Positions 32,801 through 45,300 are shown, counted from the stretch's first letter. The stretch is DNA of 64,000 bases from Eudorina sp. 2006-703-Eu-15 (GCA_003117195.1 BDSI01000194.1:62001-126000); one strand, 5' to 3'. Notes: generated by a model not told the origin, from the letters alone. Translations and numbers: made by a program.

Positions 32801-35112
32801 CCGTTGGCACTCTTGGAAACTGAAGGCAGTCCCGTCGCCGCCCAGAGATCCTCGTTAGAGCAACTCATCGTGGAGTCAGTCAGCAGCAGCAATGCTGGCA
32901 GTGAAAGCACGCTTTATGCAGCTGGTGAGGCCGCTGGCCGAACCGCAGAACCAGCGCAGGTACAATTTTGCGAGGAGGCTCCTGGCGACAGGGAGAATCC
33001 AGCAAACGGGGAGGAGGCCTCGGTTCACAGCTCTCCGGTATTCAGCTTCCACGTCGCATCCGAAGGCTCGGTTGAAAGCGTGAGCTCCTCAGTGGTCATA
33101 ACAAGCACAACTGCGTGCGCTGGAGGTCCCTCTTTCGACCCCTTGGTCAATGGCAGCTCAGCAACCGCGTCGCATCAGCGTGAGAGCGTCAGCGGGGCCC
33201 AAGCCGACTCGCCATCAAGAACGGACAGCGTTGCATTCTCACTGGATGCTGTGCCGCGTCTGCTCTTCTCGGCCATGGAGGGTGGCGCGACAGAGCCCCA
33301 GGCGCCTTCTGGCGCTACCGAAATAGCCGAGCCTCCAGGCAGCACGGTGGCACCCCTGTACCCAACCAATGGGGCCCCACATGCAGCGGACGTCATGCGG
33401 ACGCCAGGAACGTCGCCGGCACCACCCAATGGACGAGACGCCCCTGATGGCGCAGTTTCGCCAGTGACCTTCTCCTACCTAAGTTCGGGCACGCCGCCAT
33501 CTACGCCACCCACGGCAGAGCTAGCGAGCACCGCTAAGGGAGGTCCTTCGTGGAACCCGCGTGTCTCGCCCAGAGGTAGCGCGGGCGGGGCCCAGTTTTG
33601 GGCGCCCAGCCCGGCCGGCCCATCTGCAGCATCGGGCGAGCGGGTCATGCTTGAAAGCTCCAATCGACGAATCCGCACCAACCCTGACATCCTTTTGGAT
33701 TTTCAGGTACGTAAAATCGTAATGTTGCAAGAGTCTGTGGCAATATATGTCCTGTTGCATCATATGTGAGTTCTGCAGTACAGGGGTCTTGAACTTCAGT
33801 GCCCACCCAGCCCTCACATTGCACCGACTGTGGATGCGCCTGTGTGTGTAGGGTTCACCTGGTCACATTCCACCGCCAATGCAACCCAGCGGATCCGTTG
33901 CATATGGCGTGAAGGGTTGTGGCCAGTTGGCCAACCGCTCTGGAGCGTCCTACGGGGCGCCGCAGATCAGCCCTGTCCGCAAGGGCTGGGAGCCCTTACT
34001 CGCCGGCCGTGAGCAGCAGCTGTCAATCCTGCCAACATCCACGACCAATTCTGCTGAAGCACATGACTCCGCGAAACCGAAGTCCGACGCCGCGACGGGT
34101 ACTGCACCTGCCGCTGGTCATGTCGCGATTAGCAGGCAACCGCTGGAAACGGCGCTGGGTAGTGGACGTCTGCGTGCGTTGCAACAGGGCGTCGGTCCCA
34201 CGCTGCAGCAGCAAGTGGCCATGGGCATTGAGCATACTATTGCCTCGCAGATCCACGTGCCGCTCAGCCAGCGATTTGGTCTGTGGTCGCAGCCTGCATG
34301 GGGCATCCCATGCGGTGTCCCAGCGAGCGGGGCAACTAGCGGCGCCCTGACTGCATCAGCTGCCTGCGTCCAGCAGCAACAAGCGTGCAACGTAACATCA
34401 AGCACGATTCCAGAGGTTGTGAAGCCTGTCCTCACAAGCCGCGACGTTCAGACGACGCCGGGGCTAATGAAGACGGTGGGTATCGGATTGATGGGGTTTG
34501 AAAGCTCCTCGGCTCCCCGTGTCCTTGTTGCATGCGCTGTGACCCGTAGTAATTGGTCCATGACTATATAGCTGGGAGCAGCATTGCAAACAACGGTTCC
34601 ACTTTTGCCAATGGCAACCGCAGGTGGTGGAGGAACAAGATGGCGGCCAAGCCCAACAAGACTCCGTGCCACTCGACAGCCAGGTGCCCGAACGGAGTGC
34701 CGTGGTATCGCGCAGGCCGCCATTCAAGTCGCGGATCCCCGCTCCGGGTGGAATTTCGGCTTCCGTGCCGGTGGCCGCGCCTGTTAGCGCGCAACCGTCA
34801 GGTTCTGTTTCGGCGGCGAACAGTGACGACGATGAGAGCGACTCCATGAACACAGCGGCGGTGCCATCGTTCGGGGTGGTCCGCCGGCGGCAAATGTGCA
34901 TACCTACCGGCGCTGTTGGTGGGCCGCAGCGCATGGTTATCAAACGTAGCACTGTGCAACCGCGCAGCGTTGCTCAGGAGGCTGGTGAGGTGGTCGTGCT
35001 GGGGGATGCCGAGATGCGGCGTCGGGCGGCTGTTATGGGTATGCGGATCAGCCCGTATCTCCGCACCAAGCAAGGCAAGAAGACGGCCACCGAGGGCCCC
35101 AAGAGGGGCTAG
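26811..35112 (+). CDS. giant disordered repeat-motif protein B (about 2443 aa)
   Basis: Nine exons: 26811-26839, 26892-27055, 27150-27412, 27500-27683, 27765-27979, 28134-30053, 30263-33706, 33852-34475, 34624-35112. All phases agree. The 52-base first intron is short, so exon 1 is the weakest call. The N-terminus is basic (ASPIWKRNTKENKENGKPLV) with QRRAKLNEGRDI. Exon 5 holds a charged helix (HKAKEATELAALVARLKENQ). The body is Ser/Pro/Ala-rich and probably unstructured, with short repeated motifs: GFSIVSRVPEPVPFAAW, GISFVSRAAQPVAFATW and GLSVISSMPQAVAFDVW near residues 460-600, and LAQLLAHLRSPLP, LAQLLSNLHSPLP and VLLGNLHSPMP near 1155, 1286 and 1608. The C-terminus is basic (RRRAAVMGMRISPYLRTKQG). 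It has no enzyme domain. It shares the Trp motif with the gene at 15.85 kb. A multivalent scaffold is inferred. Confidence 0.72.
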
Positions 35113-36060
35113 ACCTGATACGCAGCAAGCGTGCAAGTGATTTAGGGCTGTCCTGGTCGTGCAATGCACTTCATTCGAATTACTTTGGCGGAGTTCATGG
35201 TGCTGCGGGGACATACCAAATGGACAAGGGATGTGCTGTTTCGTGGCTTGACTGCGATCGCATGTGCCATCGCAACAGAGTCGTGTTCATGGCAAACTGA
35301 ATATGATGGTTCGTGTGTGTTGAGTCCAGGGTTGCAGGGTATGTTCCCAGTGCGAAGGGGGTTGGAGAGCGGGGCGTTGGCATCGGAATGGTGAAATGAC
35401 CCGCGCCATGTTTGAGCTTTTCACGTCGAATGAAGCTCCGCTCGTTTGAGGTTGTTAAGCCCGCGGCTCAATGGTCATGCCTTCGCGGGTGCACTCGGAC
35501 CCATGTCACGCCGTACATCCGTGCGCTCCGGGTGATATTTTGCGCTAATATCCGTCATTGGTGTCTTGTTCCCAATATTTGGGCCCTCAGATGTTTGCCT
35601 TCGAAGGTTTCGCTATTCGTGAATCGTGCTGGAGCTAAACTGTACGAATGGTACGATTTGTGGAGTGGTCTGTTATTAGAGCCGGGTTCAGGCACGTCTC
35701 AGTGAGCAGGCACTGCGCACCTGTTGCTGGTGCATGCCCGTTCTTAAAACCTGATTCCCCCTTTGATCGAATATTCAATGGGTTGGGGACTTGAAGCGCA
35801 GGTACGCAAATTTGCGGGACATACCATGAGCTGCATTCGGGGAACACTACGCCGGGCTCATTGTGAACCCGTTGTTTCTTGATGATTCTGATACGCGCAA
35901 TTTGCTATGAAGTGGCTGTGGGACACCCAGTGCCTTGTGCATCATGGCCATCGCGCGCACGATCGGATATGCCTCCCATCAGCGGGCATAGGCGGCGATG
36001 CGTTGGGTATCCTGCAATTTAAAAAGGGCAAGTGCTCGACGTCCAGTCTGTACTTATGTG
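35113..36060. other. AT-richer spacer
   Basis: No coding-type frame and no TGTAA was found near the stop of the giant gene. Nothing was recognised. Confidence 0.45.
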
Positions 36061-36077
36061 TGAGTGACAAACACGAT

Positions 36078-36093
36078 TTACATGGTAGTTACA
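36078..36093 (-). terminator. paired TGTAA polyadenylation signals (minus strand)
   Basis: TTACA on the plus strand at 36078-36082 and 36089-36093 reads TGTAA on the minus strand. The pair is about 245-260 bases beyond the stop of the Cys-rich protein gene. Confidence 0.55.
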
Positions 36094-36338
36094 CTGGGCA
36101 GCTGCACACTCATCGTGCTCATGAACAACTCGAGCCTGACGCAGGCTCCACACAGAGCCAAAGTCGTTCGTAATCGTCCGGGCGTATGTCTGAATTTGCA
36201 CGACGCCTTGCTCCGAAGTACTCTATAAAAGCTGTCAAACCGCATAAACTGCATCCGACTAGATGCTATTGCCAACAAGTCAAAGACAAGAACAGCAATC
36301 GCTCCACTCCATCAGTAGCTTGACAAGGTTGATTGCGT

Positions 36339-36743
36339 TCATCGGATCGATGCGTAGTACACAATGTTGCATGCCACTTTGCGTTTCACAGCAGTGTCGA
36401 GGTTGCCGCACTTGCCAGCTGTGCTACAGCATTCATCTAGTTCAGCGTAGAAAAGGCATTCGCCTGCGCACTCAAGGACTTGATTGTTGCACTTGTCGAG
36501 GATGTAGGTTGCGTTGTTAAAATCGCGTTCATCACATGGCGAGCATGTCAAAGTGCGCCAACTCCAGCAATTTCCATACGTAACGCTTCCTCCCGTCACG
36601 GTCACAACCGTCGGGTCCGTGCTCGAACCCCGCAGGCAATCCCAGTAACCGTCTGGACAGTCGCTGCGTACTGTGATAATCCAAACGTAAACTAGTATAC
36701 AGAGCCTGGCGCGCAGCAGCACGTGTTGCTGCACGCTTGGCAT
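36339..36743 (-). CDS. small secreted cysteine-rich protein (134 aa)
   Basis: The ATG at 36743 starts a protein with an N-terminal signal-peptide pattern: a short polar start (MPSVQQHVLLRAR), a hydrophobic core (LCILVYVWIITV) and likely cleavage just before SDCPDGYWDC. The mature part, about 105 residues, has twelve Cys, including a CSPC pair and an ECC pair, plus Asn in NNATY that fits an N-glycosylation site. No introns are needed. Twin TGTAA signals follow at a sensible distance. The frame is open nine codons further upstream only via GTG, so the ATG was chosen. A disulfide-stabilised extracellular or cell-wall protein is the natural inference. I do not recognise the family. Confidence 0.6.
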   Translation of the reverse strand: MPSVQQHVLLRARLCILVYVWIITVRSDCPDGYWDCLRGSSTDPTVVTVTGGSVTYGNCWSWRTLTCSPCDERDFNNATYILDKCNNQVLECAGECLFYAELDECCSTAGKCGNLDTAVKRKVACNIVYYASIR

Positions 36744-36759
36744 CTGGCTGTATTTTTGG

Positions 36760-37183
36760 ACAAAAACCACGTAATGTGTAGTTGAAGTTCAAGGTTCAAT
36801 TCAAAAACAGCAAAGGACGTTTGCGACAACGACACCGTGGTCCATACACAGAAAGTTCGGCAATTGACGTACCCGTGACGTACTTCATCGTTCAATCAGT
36901 CCCCTGAGCAGGGCAGCAGCCCTGCTGGGTGCCATCGCGGAAAAAAATACATGGATGGGAAGGAACACGCGTTGTGCTCGATCCCGACATTAGTATGGTA
37001 TACTCCCCGTCGCTGGTGCAGTGAAGTGGACTGCCAGTGGTTTCGGGTGCAAGCACATGAGCGCGCAACCAAGTTGGTCCCAATCAGGACGTCCTTCGGT
37101 GCCACCCCCCTCCATGACCCCCTCCTCGCCAACCGACGCTAAGTGATGTCATCAAGTGACGGCAGGCACCGCCTTCCGACAAA
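36760..37183. other. short intergenic region between two minus-strand genes
   Basis: Promoter of the Cys-rich protein gene and 3' UTR of the coiled-coil gene by position. No clear TGTAA for the latter was found here. Confidence 0.4.
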
Positions 37184-39345
37184 TCACGGCTTCGCGCTGC
37201 CTGCCGACTTTGACGCGCTGTACCCACTCCCGCCAGAGGACGACCGACCACCGCTGGAGAAGCTCCGCCGCGCAACCGGAGATCCTCCAACGTCACCCAA
37301 CGACCTGCGGCCGCCTGCGCTGCCGCCCCCGGATGTACCCCTCAGGCTCTCGACGCTGGCCGGCACCCCCTGCTCCGATCCGGCCGCCGCGCCACCACTC
37401 GCCTCAGCACCCGCGCTGGAGCCGTGCTGCGTCAACACTCCCTCCGCCGCCGCGACGTGCTGCAGCTGCGATGCCGCCGCCGCAGCAGCCAGCACCGGCG
37501 CCTCCCCGGTGCCGCCAACGTCATCCAGACCCTCCCGCGGTGTGATCATGGCGGACGACACCTGGCCCACAGTGCTGCCGTACTCCTCATCCACCGACAC
37601 GTCGCCCGGCCCCACGACCGCCAGGATGCGCTCCAGCTCGTCGATCTTCGCGATCATGTCCTTCTCATTGCCCAGCGCCTTCTTCAGCGCCAGGTACACC
37701 TGCATGTACTCGCCTGCGGGGACACAGCCACGTGGGGCAGGGGGGGTTAAGGAGGGGCGCGTGGGCGCGTGGGCGCGTCGTCGCTGGTGGGAAACCGAGG
37801 CCGCCCGCAAAACGCTAGACAGACAGAAGATGGCCGTACCGCGGCGGCTGGAGCACCTCCGGCGACCCACATCGGCATCGCCGCAGACCGCCGCATGCTT
37901 CGCGGCCGCATGCTTTGTGTTCCCGAACTCCCACCCGCGGGAACCACCACCCCACGCGCTGACCAATATCAGTACCGCACCGATCCAGCAACAAACCCCA
38001 GATGTTGCTCTCCGCACAAGCCGCACCCTCCCCGCCCCGCCCCGCCCCGCCCCGCCCCGCCCAGCGCCGCCTCGCGTCGCGCCGCCCCGGGTCTGTCGCC
38101 TGCGGCGGATGTGGCCCCCACCTTGCACCTCCGCCAGCTGCACCTTGGCCTCCACCAGCTCCCTCATGAACATGTCGCTCTCATTGCGGGCCTCGGTGGC
38201 CTCGGCCCGAGTGGAGGTCAGCTCCTTGCCCAGGCTCTCCACCCTGGTGGGACCCGGCGAGGAAAGGGGCCGCCACAGGGACAGCCGCAACGTAAATGAA
38301 AGTAACTGCCACCCAGCTGGGATGGGGCTTTACGGTAGCAGGGAGAACCTGCCAAACCAATGGAGAACGGACCGGGTTGCCGAATGGCGCCCGCTGCTAC
38401 CCGGCACCAGCAGCGAATCCAGCCTGCTCCACAGAAGGGCCCCGGAACCACAGCTCCGCCCATCTCTCTCTGCCGCCCCGCCCCGCCCCGCCCCGCCCCG
38501 CCCCATATTCCGAGCTGCGCCGGGTCCTTCGTTTCAACCCCTCCTCACCCTGCCCCACCCCACCCCACCCCTGGCGTTCCTTCTCCCCGTTCCCCCTAAA
38601 CACGACGCGCACCTGTACGCCAGGTCGTCGCGGTTCTCGAGCGTCACCGCCAGCTGTCGGTTGAGGACGCGCACCAGGTCCTGCGCGGCGCCCAACTGCT
38701 CCGACAGGCTGTCGCGAACCTGCGGCCACCACACCACACAGAGCGCGGGAGGGGCCTCTGGTTCATTCACGGGGTCCTCCGTGGGGTTAACCCCCGGGGC
38801 CGCCCAAGCCCCTGGCCGCCAGGGGCGGTACCATGACCCACCTGTCGAAGCTGCTGCAGCTCCGCACCCAGGGCCGCAGCCTCCTCCGAGTCCACCCCGT
38901 TCACATTGGCGCGGAACTGCACCAGTGGCTGTGGCTGCTGCGGGTGCTGCGGGTCTGCCGCTGCGGGCTGCTGCTGAGGCGGCGGCGGCGGCGGCGTCGC
39001 CGCGGCGGCGGGCGACTGCGGCTCGTCCTCCGACGGCGTTATCTCCGACAGCGTTATCTGGAACCGCACTCCGCCCGCCACCAGGCCGGGGCCGTCGTCC
39101 TGGACCAGGGACGCCGCGTCCACCGCAGCGAGGCCCTCTGCTGCGACGTCCGGACCCAACCCCACTGCAGCCACTCCGCCCAGGTCCCCGGCCTCCGGCG
39201 CGGCGATGCCGCTGGCTGAGCTACCGGCGCCAGTCATGCCCTCTTGCACGCCCCCCCTCGCCACCTCCGCCCCATCCACCGGCACTGTCGATGCCGTGCC
39301 GTCAGACGCGGACCTCCCCGACGACCCCATCTGCCCCTCCCCGGC

Positions 39346-39381
<36 letters not shown>

Positions 39382-42300
39382 GGCGACCCCAGTCGACTCC
39401 CCGAAATCATCGACGGCTCCGTCGTTGACAGCCGCTCCGCGGCCACCCTGGAGCTCATCGTCTGGTGTCCCGCGGGTCGAGGCGTGCTCGCCGGACAACG
39501 ACCCGCGGGGCCCGTGCCACCCGCCAGCACCCTCCGCCTCTGCCCCAGCCCCAGAACCCAAACCCGCATCATCACCATCACCGTCACCATCGCCAGCTTG
39601 ATCATGGCCGCCGCTGTCACGAACGAGCGGGCCGCTGGGATGGGGATGGGAGGATGTGGACGCGAGGACGGCGCCGCCGGGCTGCGGGGCCGTCGATGAC
39701 CCCACGAGGGAGCCCGGCTCTGCCTCCTGGGTGCCGGACAGGTCGCCCGGCGCCGCGGTGGCAGCGGTGGTGGTGGTGGTGGTGGCAGCCGATAACGCAG
39801 ACCCGGGAACCCCCGGAGCAGCAGCCACGCCCTCGGCCTGGCGCTGCCACAGCGCCCGCGCCGACGCCGACGCCGCCGCATCGTCGTCGTCGTCGCCGTC
39901 GCCGTCGCCCCCTGCCGGACCGACGGCGCCGTCGCCCTGGTGCTGCTGCGGCCGCGGAGTCGATCCCGCTGCGGGTGTGCCGGGCAGCGGTCTTGAGGTG
40001 GGGTCCACCCCCAACAGGGCCAACAGGTCCCTCCACACCGCCACCGCCTCGGGGCTGGTCGCCAGGCCCCGCCCGTGACGAGTCTCCAGGGAGGCCAACA
40101 GAACCTCCAAGGGGGCCCCCGCCGCAGCGGCCGCCGCCTTGCCGGCCCCCGGAGTCGCGGCCCCCGGAGTCGCCGGCCTCGGCGCCCGTGGCGGACTCAG
40201 CAAGGCAGCACCGGCCGCGTCCTCGGCCGCGTCAGTGCCGTCTGCTCGCCGCTGTTGCTGCTGCTGCTGCTGGTGGTGGTGCGACTGAGACCGGGGCTGC
40301 GACTGCGGATGGCTGCCGGGCTCCGCGAGGTCGGCCCCGGGGAGTGCCGGGGTGAGGTGCGCCGTCACCGCGGGACCGCCGCTGGCATCGCTGGCGTTGA
40401 TGCGGATCCTGAACCGTACCGCAGGGGCAGCAGAGGCCACCGCCGCTGCGCCGCCCGCGTCGCCAACCGCCAGGCGCGGCCCGGCCGCGGGGACCGTATC
40501 TGGCGGCGCTGGTGCCGCCATGCTGCCCATCGGCGACAAGGCCGCGAGGCCGCCCGGCGTGCTGCTGCCCACCCGCGGCGTCGCACCCCGCGCCGCCGCC
40601 GCCATCGCCGCCGCCGCCGCTGGCCAGGACCGAGCGTACCTGGCGAACATACGAATGAGCTCCGCGGCGTCGGACGGCGGCGCCGTCGCTGCTCCCGCCT
40701 CGGCGGCCTCCGGCAACGATTCGCCGCCTGCTGCCGCCTGGGCGGTCCCATCCCTGGAGGGCGCGCCGCCATGCAGCCCCCACGCTGGCCAGGGACCGCG
40801 TGCGCCCGGTGCCCCACGGGTCGCGTCCAAATGCGCTAAAAAAGAAGAGAACAGGTCAACCAAAGGTCGTACGGACGCGTCGTACTCAACTTCCGTTGTG
40901 TCGCCGCACCGCGCGTCTGGAATCACAGCGACGCCGCTGACAGCCGCCGACGCCTCCACCGACGCCGACGCCCAGGGACCATGGCTTGCGCTGGTGCTGC
41001 CGTTGACGGCGGCGGCGGCGGCGGCAGCCGCCGACGCAGAGCGCTCGTACAGCTTCAACAGGTCATTCACGGAGGCGACAATGGCGTCCGCCTGGGTTTC
41101 GAAATACCGCGCGTCGGGAATGACGCCCTGGGCGGCAGTTCCAGAGGCGACATCACCGCCGCCGGTGCTACTGCTGCTCCTCGGGCCGCCGCCGCCTCCG
41201 CCGCTGCCGCCCGCTGCGGCCGCGGCCTCCGCCGCGGCCGCGGCGGCGGCCGCCGCCGCCGCCTCCTGGAACTGGCGTCGCAGGTGCTGCACGGACGCCA
41301 GGATGACATCCGCCTGTGAGTCGAAGTAGCGGGCGTCAGGCGCCACTGCGCCGCGGCCCGGGTCCTGAGCCGCCTCGCCGCCAGTCGACCCTGCGCGCAC
41401 CGCCGCAGCCCCAACGGAGGAGCAGCCCAACCAGGAGAGCCCCCTCAGAAAAAGCCGTCAGCTCAGCTCGTGTCTCTGGTGCTGCACGTCCACCCCCGCG
41501 GGGCGGGAGACACGCGGGCCCCTGGGCCGGTCAGTGCTCCCCCCTCCCGACTGCCGTCCCCATTGCTCGCACCTGCCTCCCTGTCCCCTGCCCCCCTGCC
41601 AACTGCCTTGCACTCTGCCTCCCCAACCGGTCCACCCTGCCTCGGTCGCCCCTTGGACCCAGCCCCCAAACACACAACCTACCTGGGCGGTTTGGGCGGG
41701 TTTATAACTAAAACACACCCTCCCTCCCTCCGCAGCCCCCCCCCCGCTGCCCCACCTGGTGCGCCTCCCGGTGCCCATTGGAACTGGCCAAAGTACTGCC
41801 GCAGCCTCTCCACCGACACCTCCAGGGAGTCCGCCATAGTGGTGAAGGCGCTCGCGTCCGGCAGCCGCCGGGGCTCCCGCGGCGGCGGCTGCTGACCCGC
41901 CGCCGCCGAGCCCTCCGCCGCGGACGCGGCGCCGCCCGGCAGCGGCGTGGGCGCCCAGTCGTACTGCGCGAATAGGGCCCTCAGGTGCTCCAGGGAGGAG
42001 GTGAGCTCGTCGCGGCAGGCCTCCAGCGCGGACGCGTCCGGCGGCCTCCCTGCGCCGTCGGGATGTACGGATCGTCGGGATGTACGGATCGTCGGGATGT
42101 ACGGATCGTCGGGATGTACGGATCGTCGGGATGTACGGATCGTCGGGATGTCGACATTGTATGTCAAGCTTTGTAATCGCAACATAATGCAACTGCCAGA
42201 GTTGGGGTGGGGTTAAAGTGAGAAACGAAATAAGCCCGAAGAACGAACCCAGGCAACCCAGGGGTGGGGTGGGGATGTAGGAGATTGGTGGGGTGGGGGG

Positions 42301-45300
42301 GTTCGGGTGTCGCCGCGAAGAATCAGCCCGGGACGACCCGGTTTGGGGCCAGGGCGCGGGGGCGGATGGGTGGATGCCCTGGTGCCGCCAGCGCGCCTTC
42401 CAGGGTCGCACCGGGACATCCCCCCTCCCTCCCTCCCCCTTCCCTCCCTCCCTCCCTCCTGGCGACCAGTAAGACACGTGCCAAGACTTTTAACGGCATG
42501 TCCTGGCTGACAGTTGGGGTTGACAGTTGGGGTTGGCAGGCATGCAAAAGCAACGGAGGCGGAGGCGGGCAGGTAGAGGACCGCCCCTCCGCGCCGTTCG
42601 TGCGCTCTGCAGGTCCCCTTGGATTGCACCCACCATCGCCGCCCGCGCTGAACAGCGACACCGGCCGCAGCGGCGACGGCGCCGGAACCACGGAACCCCA
42701 GTGTGGCTCCAACGCCACCGCGGGGCCTCCGCCGCCGCTCGAGTCGTCGAACTTGGCCCGGATTTGCGTCATCCGCTCGTCCAGACCCGTGGGTCGGTCC
42801 TCCAGCACCTCGCCCGCGCGCGCGTCCGGCGCGCCGCCGTACGACACGGACGGCGTGGCACCGGGGAAAGGGTGATGCGGGTTGTACAGGGCGTGCAGGT
42901 TGGCGGGGTGTTGCGGGTCGAGCGGGTCGTGGGGTCCGGGCGTGAAGGTGTAGTCCTGGGTGGGGAGCGGCAACGGGGAGGGGTCTAGGGACTTGGTAGG
43001 CAACGGAACTGCGCAGACAGCCACAGCAACGAGTGGATGGGAGCCATGGGATGCGGATGCGGGTTCTACGGGTCGAGCATCTAGGATTTTCTTGGGAGGG
43101 GTGATGAGGAATGGGTGGGGAGCCCCTTAAGAGCCATACTGCGGGGTTTGGGACCGAGGGGCCGCGGGACGCACAAAGGCAGCGCTGTGTATCCCCACAG
43201 CCACCAAGACGATGGCAACAGGGGCAACGAGCAGGCTGAGCCGCTCTGGTTTGGTTTAGGAAGCGGCCGCGGCGTTCGGGCGTGGCCGGGGCCGCGGCAC
43301 TCGACTGTGGCCGGGGCCGCAGCGGGGCGGCCGGGGCGATATCAACTCTGCACAGCTGCACGGTGCGGGGCGGTTAGGGGCGGTTAGGAGCGGTTGGGAT
43401 CGGTTAGGTGGACCCGCGCGGCTGGCCCCTCCAGCAGCGCCCCAAGTCCGCACCTTGAATTTGTCGACCTGCTGCTGCACGTACGACAGTGTGCTGTTGG
43501 GCCCTGCGTCACTGTCCTCCGCCGCAATGTGCGGCCCCAGCGGCGAGCCTGCGGCGGCAACGGGGAGTCCAGGCAGGAGAGATGAGATGCGACGTCTCTC
43601 GGGCGGTGCCGGGTGTGAACGACTGGCAGACAGCAATGCGGCATCGACTCAAAAACCGCAACAAACACAACAAAAATGTTCATCGCAGCCGGTGCCCTTG
43701 AATTGGCTCGGTGCATGCGACCTCCTGGGCTGTGGTTGCTAAGACAATGAACCGCAAAAGCTTATTTATGTGTTTCCAGGGACGACGAACGACCGGGCGG
43801 GCCGAAGCGCCGCCACGGTTTCTTTAATTCTGGTGTCGTGGCGATGCAATGTGTATGTGCGTCGGGAGGGGAGCGGCTGCGTGTTCCCCTCCGCCCCCGC
43901 CCCGCCCCTGCCCACCAGTCAGGGGCGCCACCTCCGTGTCTTGGCTGCGGGACAGCAGCGTGTTGCGGCGAGCCAGGATGTGCTGCGGCAGCGACTCCTT
44001 GTCCTCCACCTGGGAGGCGAACCGACCCGGCGCCACCGCACAGGGAAGCGAGGGGGTGCGGGGGGTGCGTGTTGCGTTGCGTGGTGGGGTTGCGTGGGGG
44101 AGTGCGGGGGGGTGCGTGGGGCGGTTGAATGGGGGGGGTGAGTGCGCGGGGGGGGGGGGTTGCGTGGGGGAGTGCGTGGGGGGGAGAGGTGTTCGGGCGG
44201 GTCACACGGAGCTGCCCTCCGGTTCAGCGGCGCTTCACCCACCCGCAGTAGGGACACCCACCCGCCGACGCCAGCCGGGCGACAGTGCGCAGGCCGCGCG
44301 GGGCTATCGACGCACGGCTGGCCCGGAGTTGCCCCCCCTCCCGGGTCCCCTTCAAGCGCCGAGCCGCACCTTCCGTCGCCGCCTGCCAGTGCCGCCTGCC
44401 GGGGCCGCATGCCCCTACTCCCCCCACCCGACTCGTCCGCCCCGTGCACACTCAAAGCTACAGCTGCTACCCCCCCCCGCCCAGTCGACTCTCTGTCGGA
44501 TATTCGCTCTGGCAGCAGCTCAGTATAAATATGTCTACCAAGTTCCTATACCCACCCCCCGCCCTTTGTCCGCGGAACCCATCCCCCAGCCCCCCCCGCC
44601 CGAACCCCCCCCCGCCCGCCCACCAGCAGCAGCGTGATTTCGTCCCACAGGCTCTGTACGGCCGGCGAGCTGCTGATGAAGTCCCGGTACGCCTTCTCGA
44701 TCTCCAGTAGCCCGTTCTTGAGGGTGAAGTTCTTGGTGGCGTACGACCGCTGCAGCTCCCCCTCCAGCCGCTGGCGAAGGGGGGGGGCCCGCCGCCAATC
44801 GGGTGCAACAGGGGTTCGTCCCGAAACAACGACCACCACTCATCATCATATTCATTATCAATATAACCATCATACTCATCAAGGGCATACCCATCTATGG
44901 CTTACAAACCTAGCACGCTGGTTGGCCCCCAGGGCTTCGCGAGGCAGGGCGGGGCTGACGACCAAGGCGGCAAACTTGATGGTAACGCGGGGCGCGGAAT
45001 CCCAGCCCGGCCTTCAGGGCGGTCTAGGGAGGCGGTTCGAAGGATGCCCTTCCAGCGGCACCGCGGCTCAACGACGCGTGCGGCGCTCGGGTCCCAGAGG
45101 GAGCCCCCGGGGTGCACCTACCTGCACCTTCTTCTCCAGCTCGTTCACCCGGGTCGCATTGCGGAGGATCTCCAGCTCCCCCTCGAGCTGCGCGCGCGGG
45201 GGGGGGGAGGGGGGGTATATAGGAAATTGGTACACCACAATTTCCGCGCGGAAGGGGAACAGCGACCGGGACCGCGGCGCGCCCCCGCGGTGAAGACGTG

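Noticed and set aside
39234..41329. Several long plus-strand Arg/Pro/Ala frames opposite exon 10
   Set aside because: Antisense of GC-rich Ala/Gly codons; no splice or start logic.
41391..41430. Non-ATG start of the long minus frame at 41430
   Set aside because: A CGCAG acceptor at 41391 in the correct phase with exon 9 shows this is an internal exon, not a gene start.
42213..43361. Minus-strand frame of 382 codons
   Set aside because: It runs through two introns of the coiled-coil gene in a frame different from exon 8, with Pro/Arg/Ser noise typical of GC-rich sequence.
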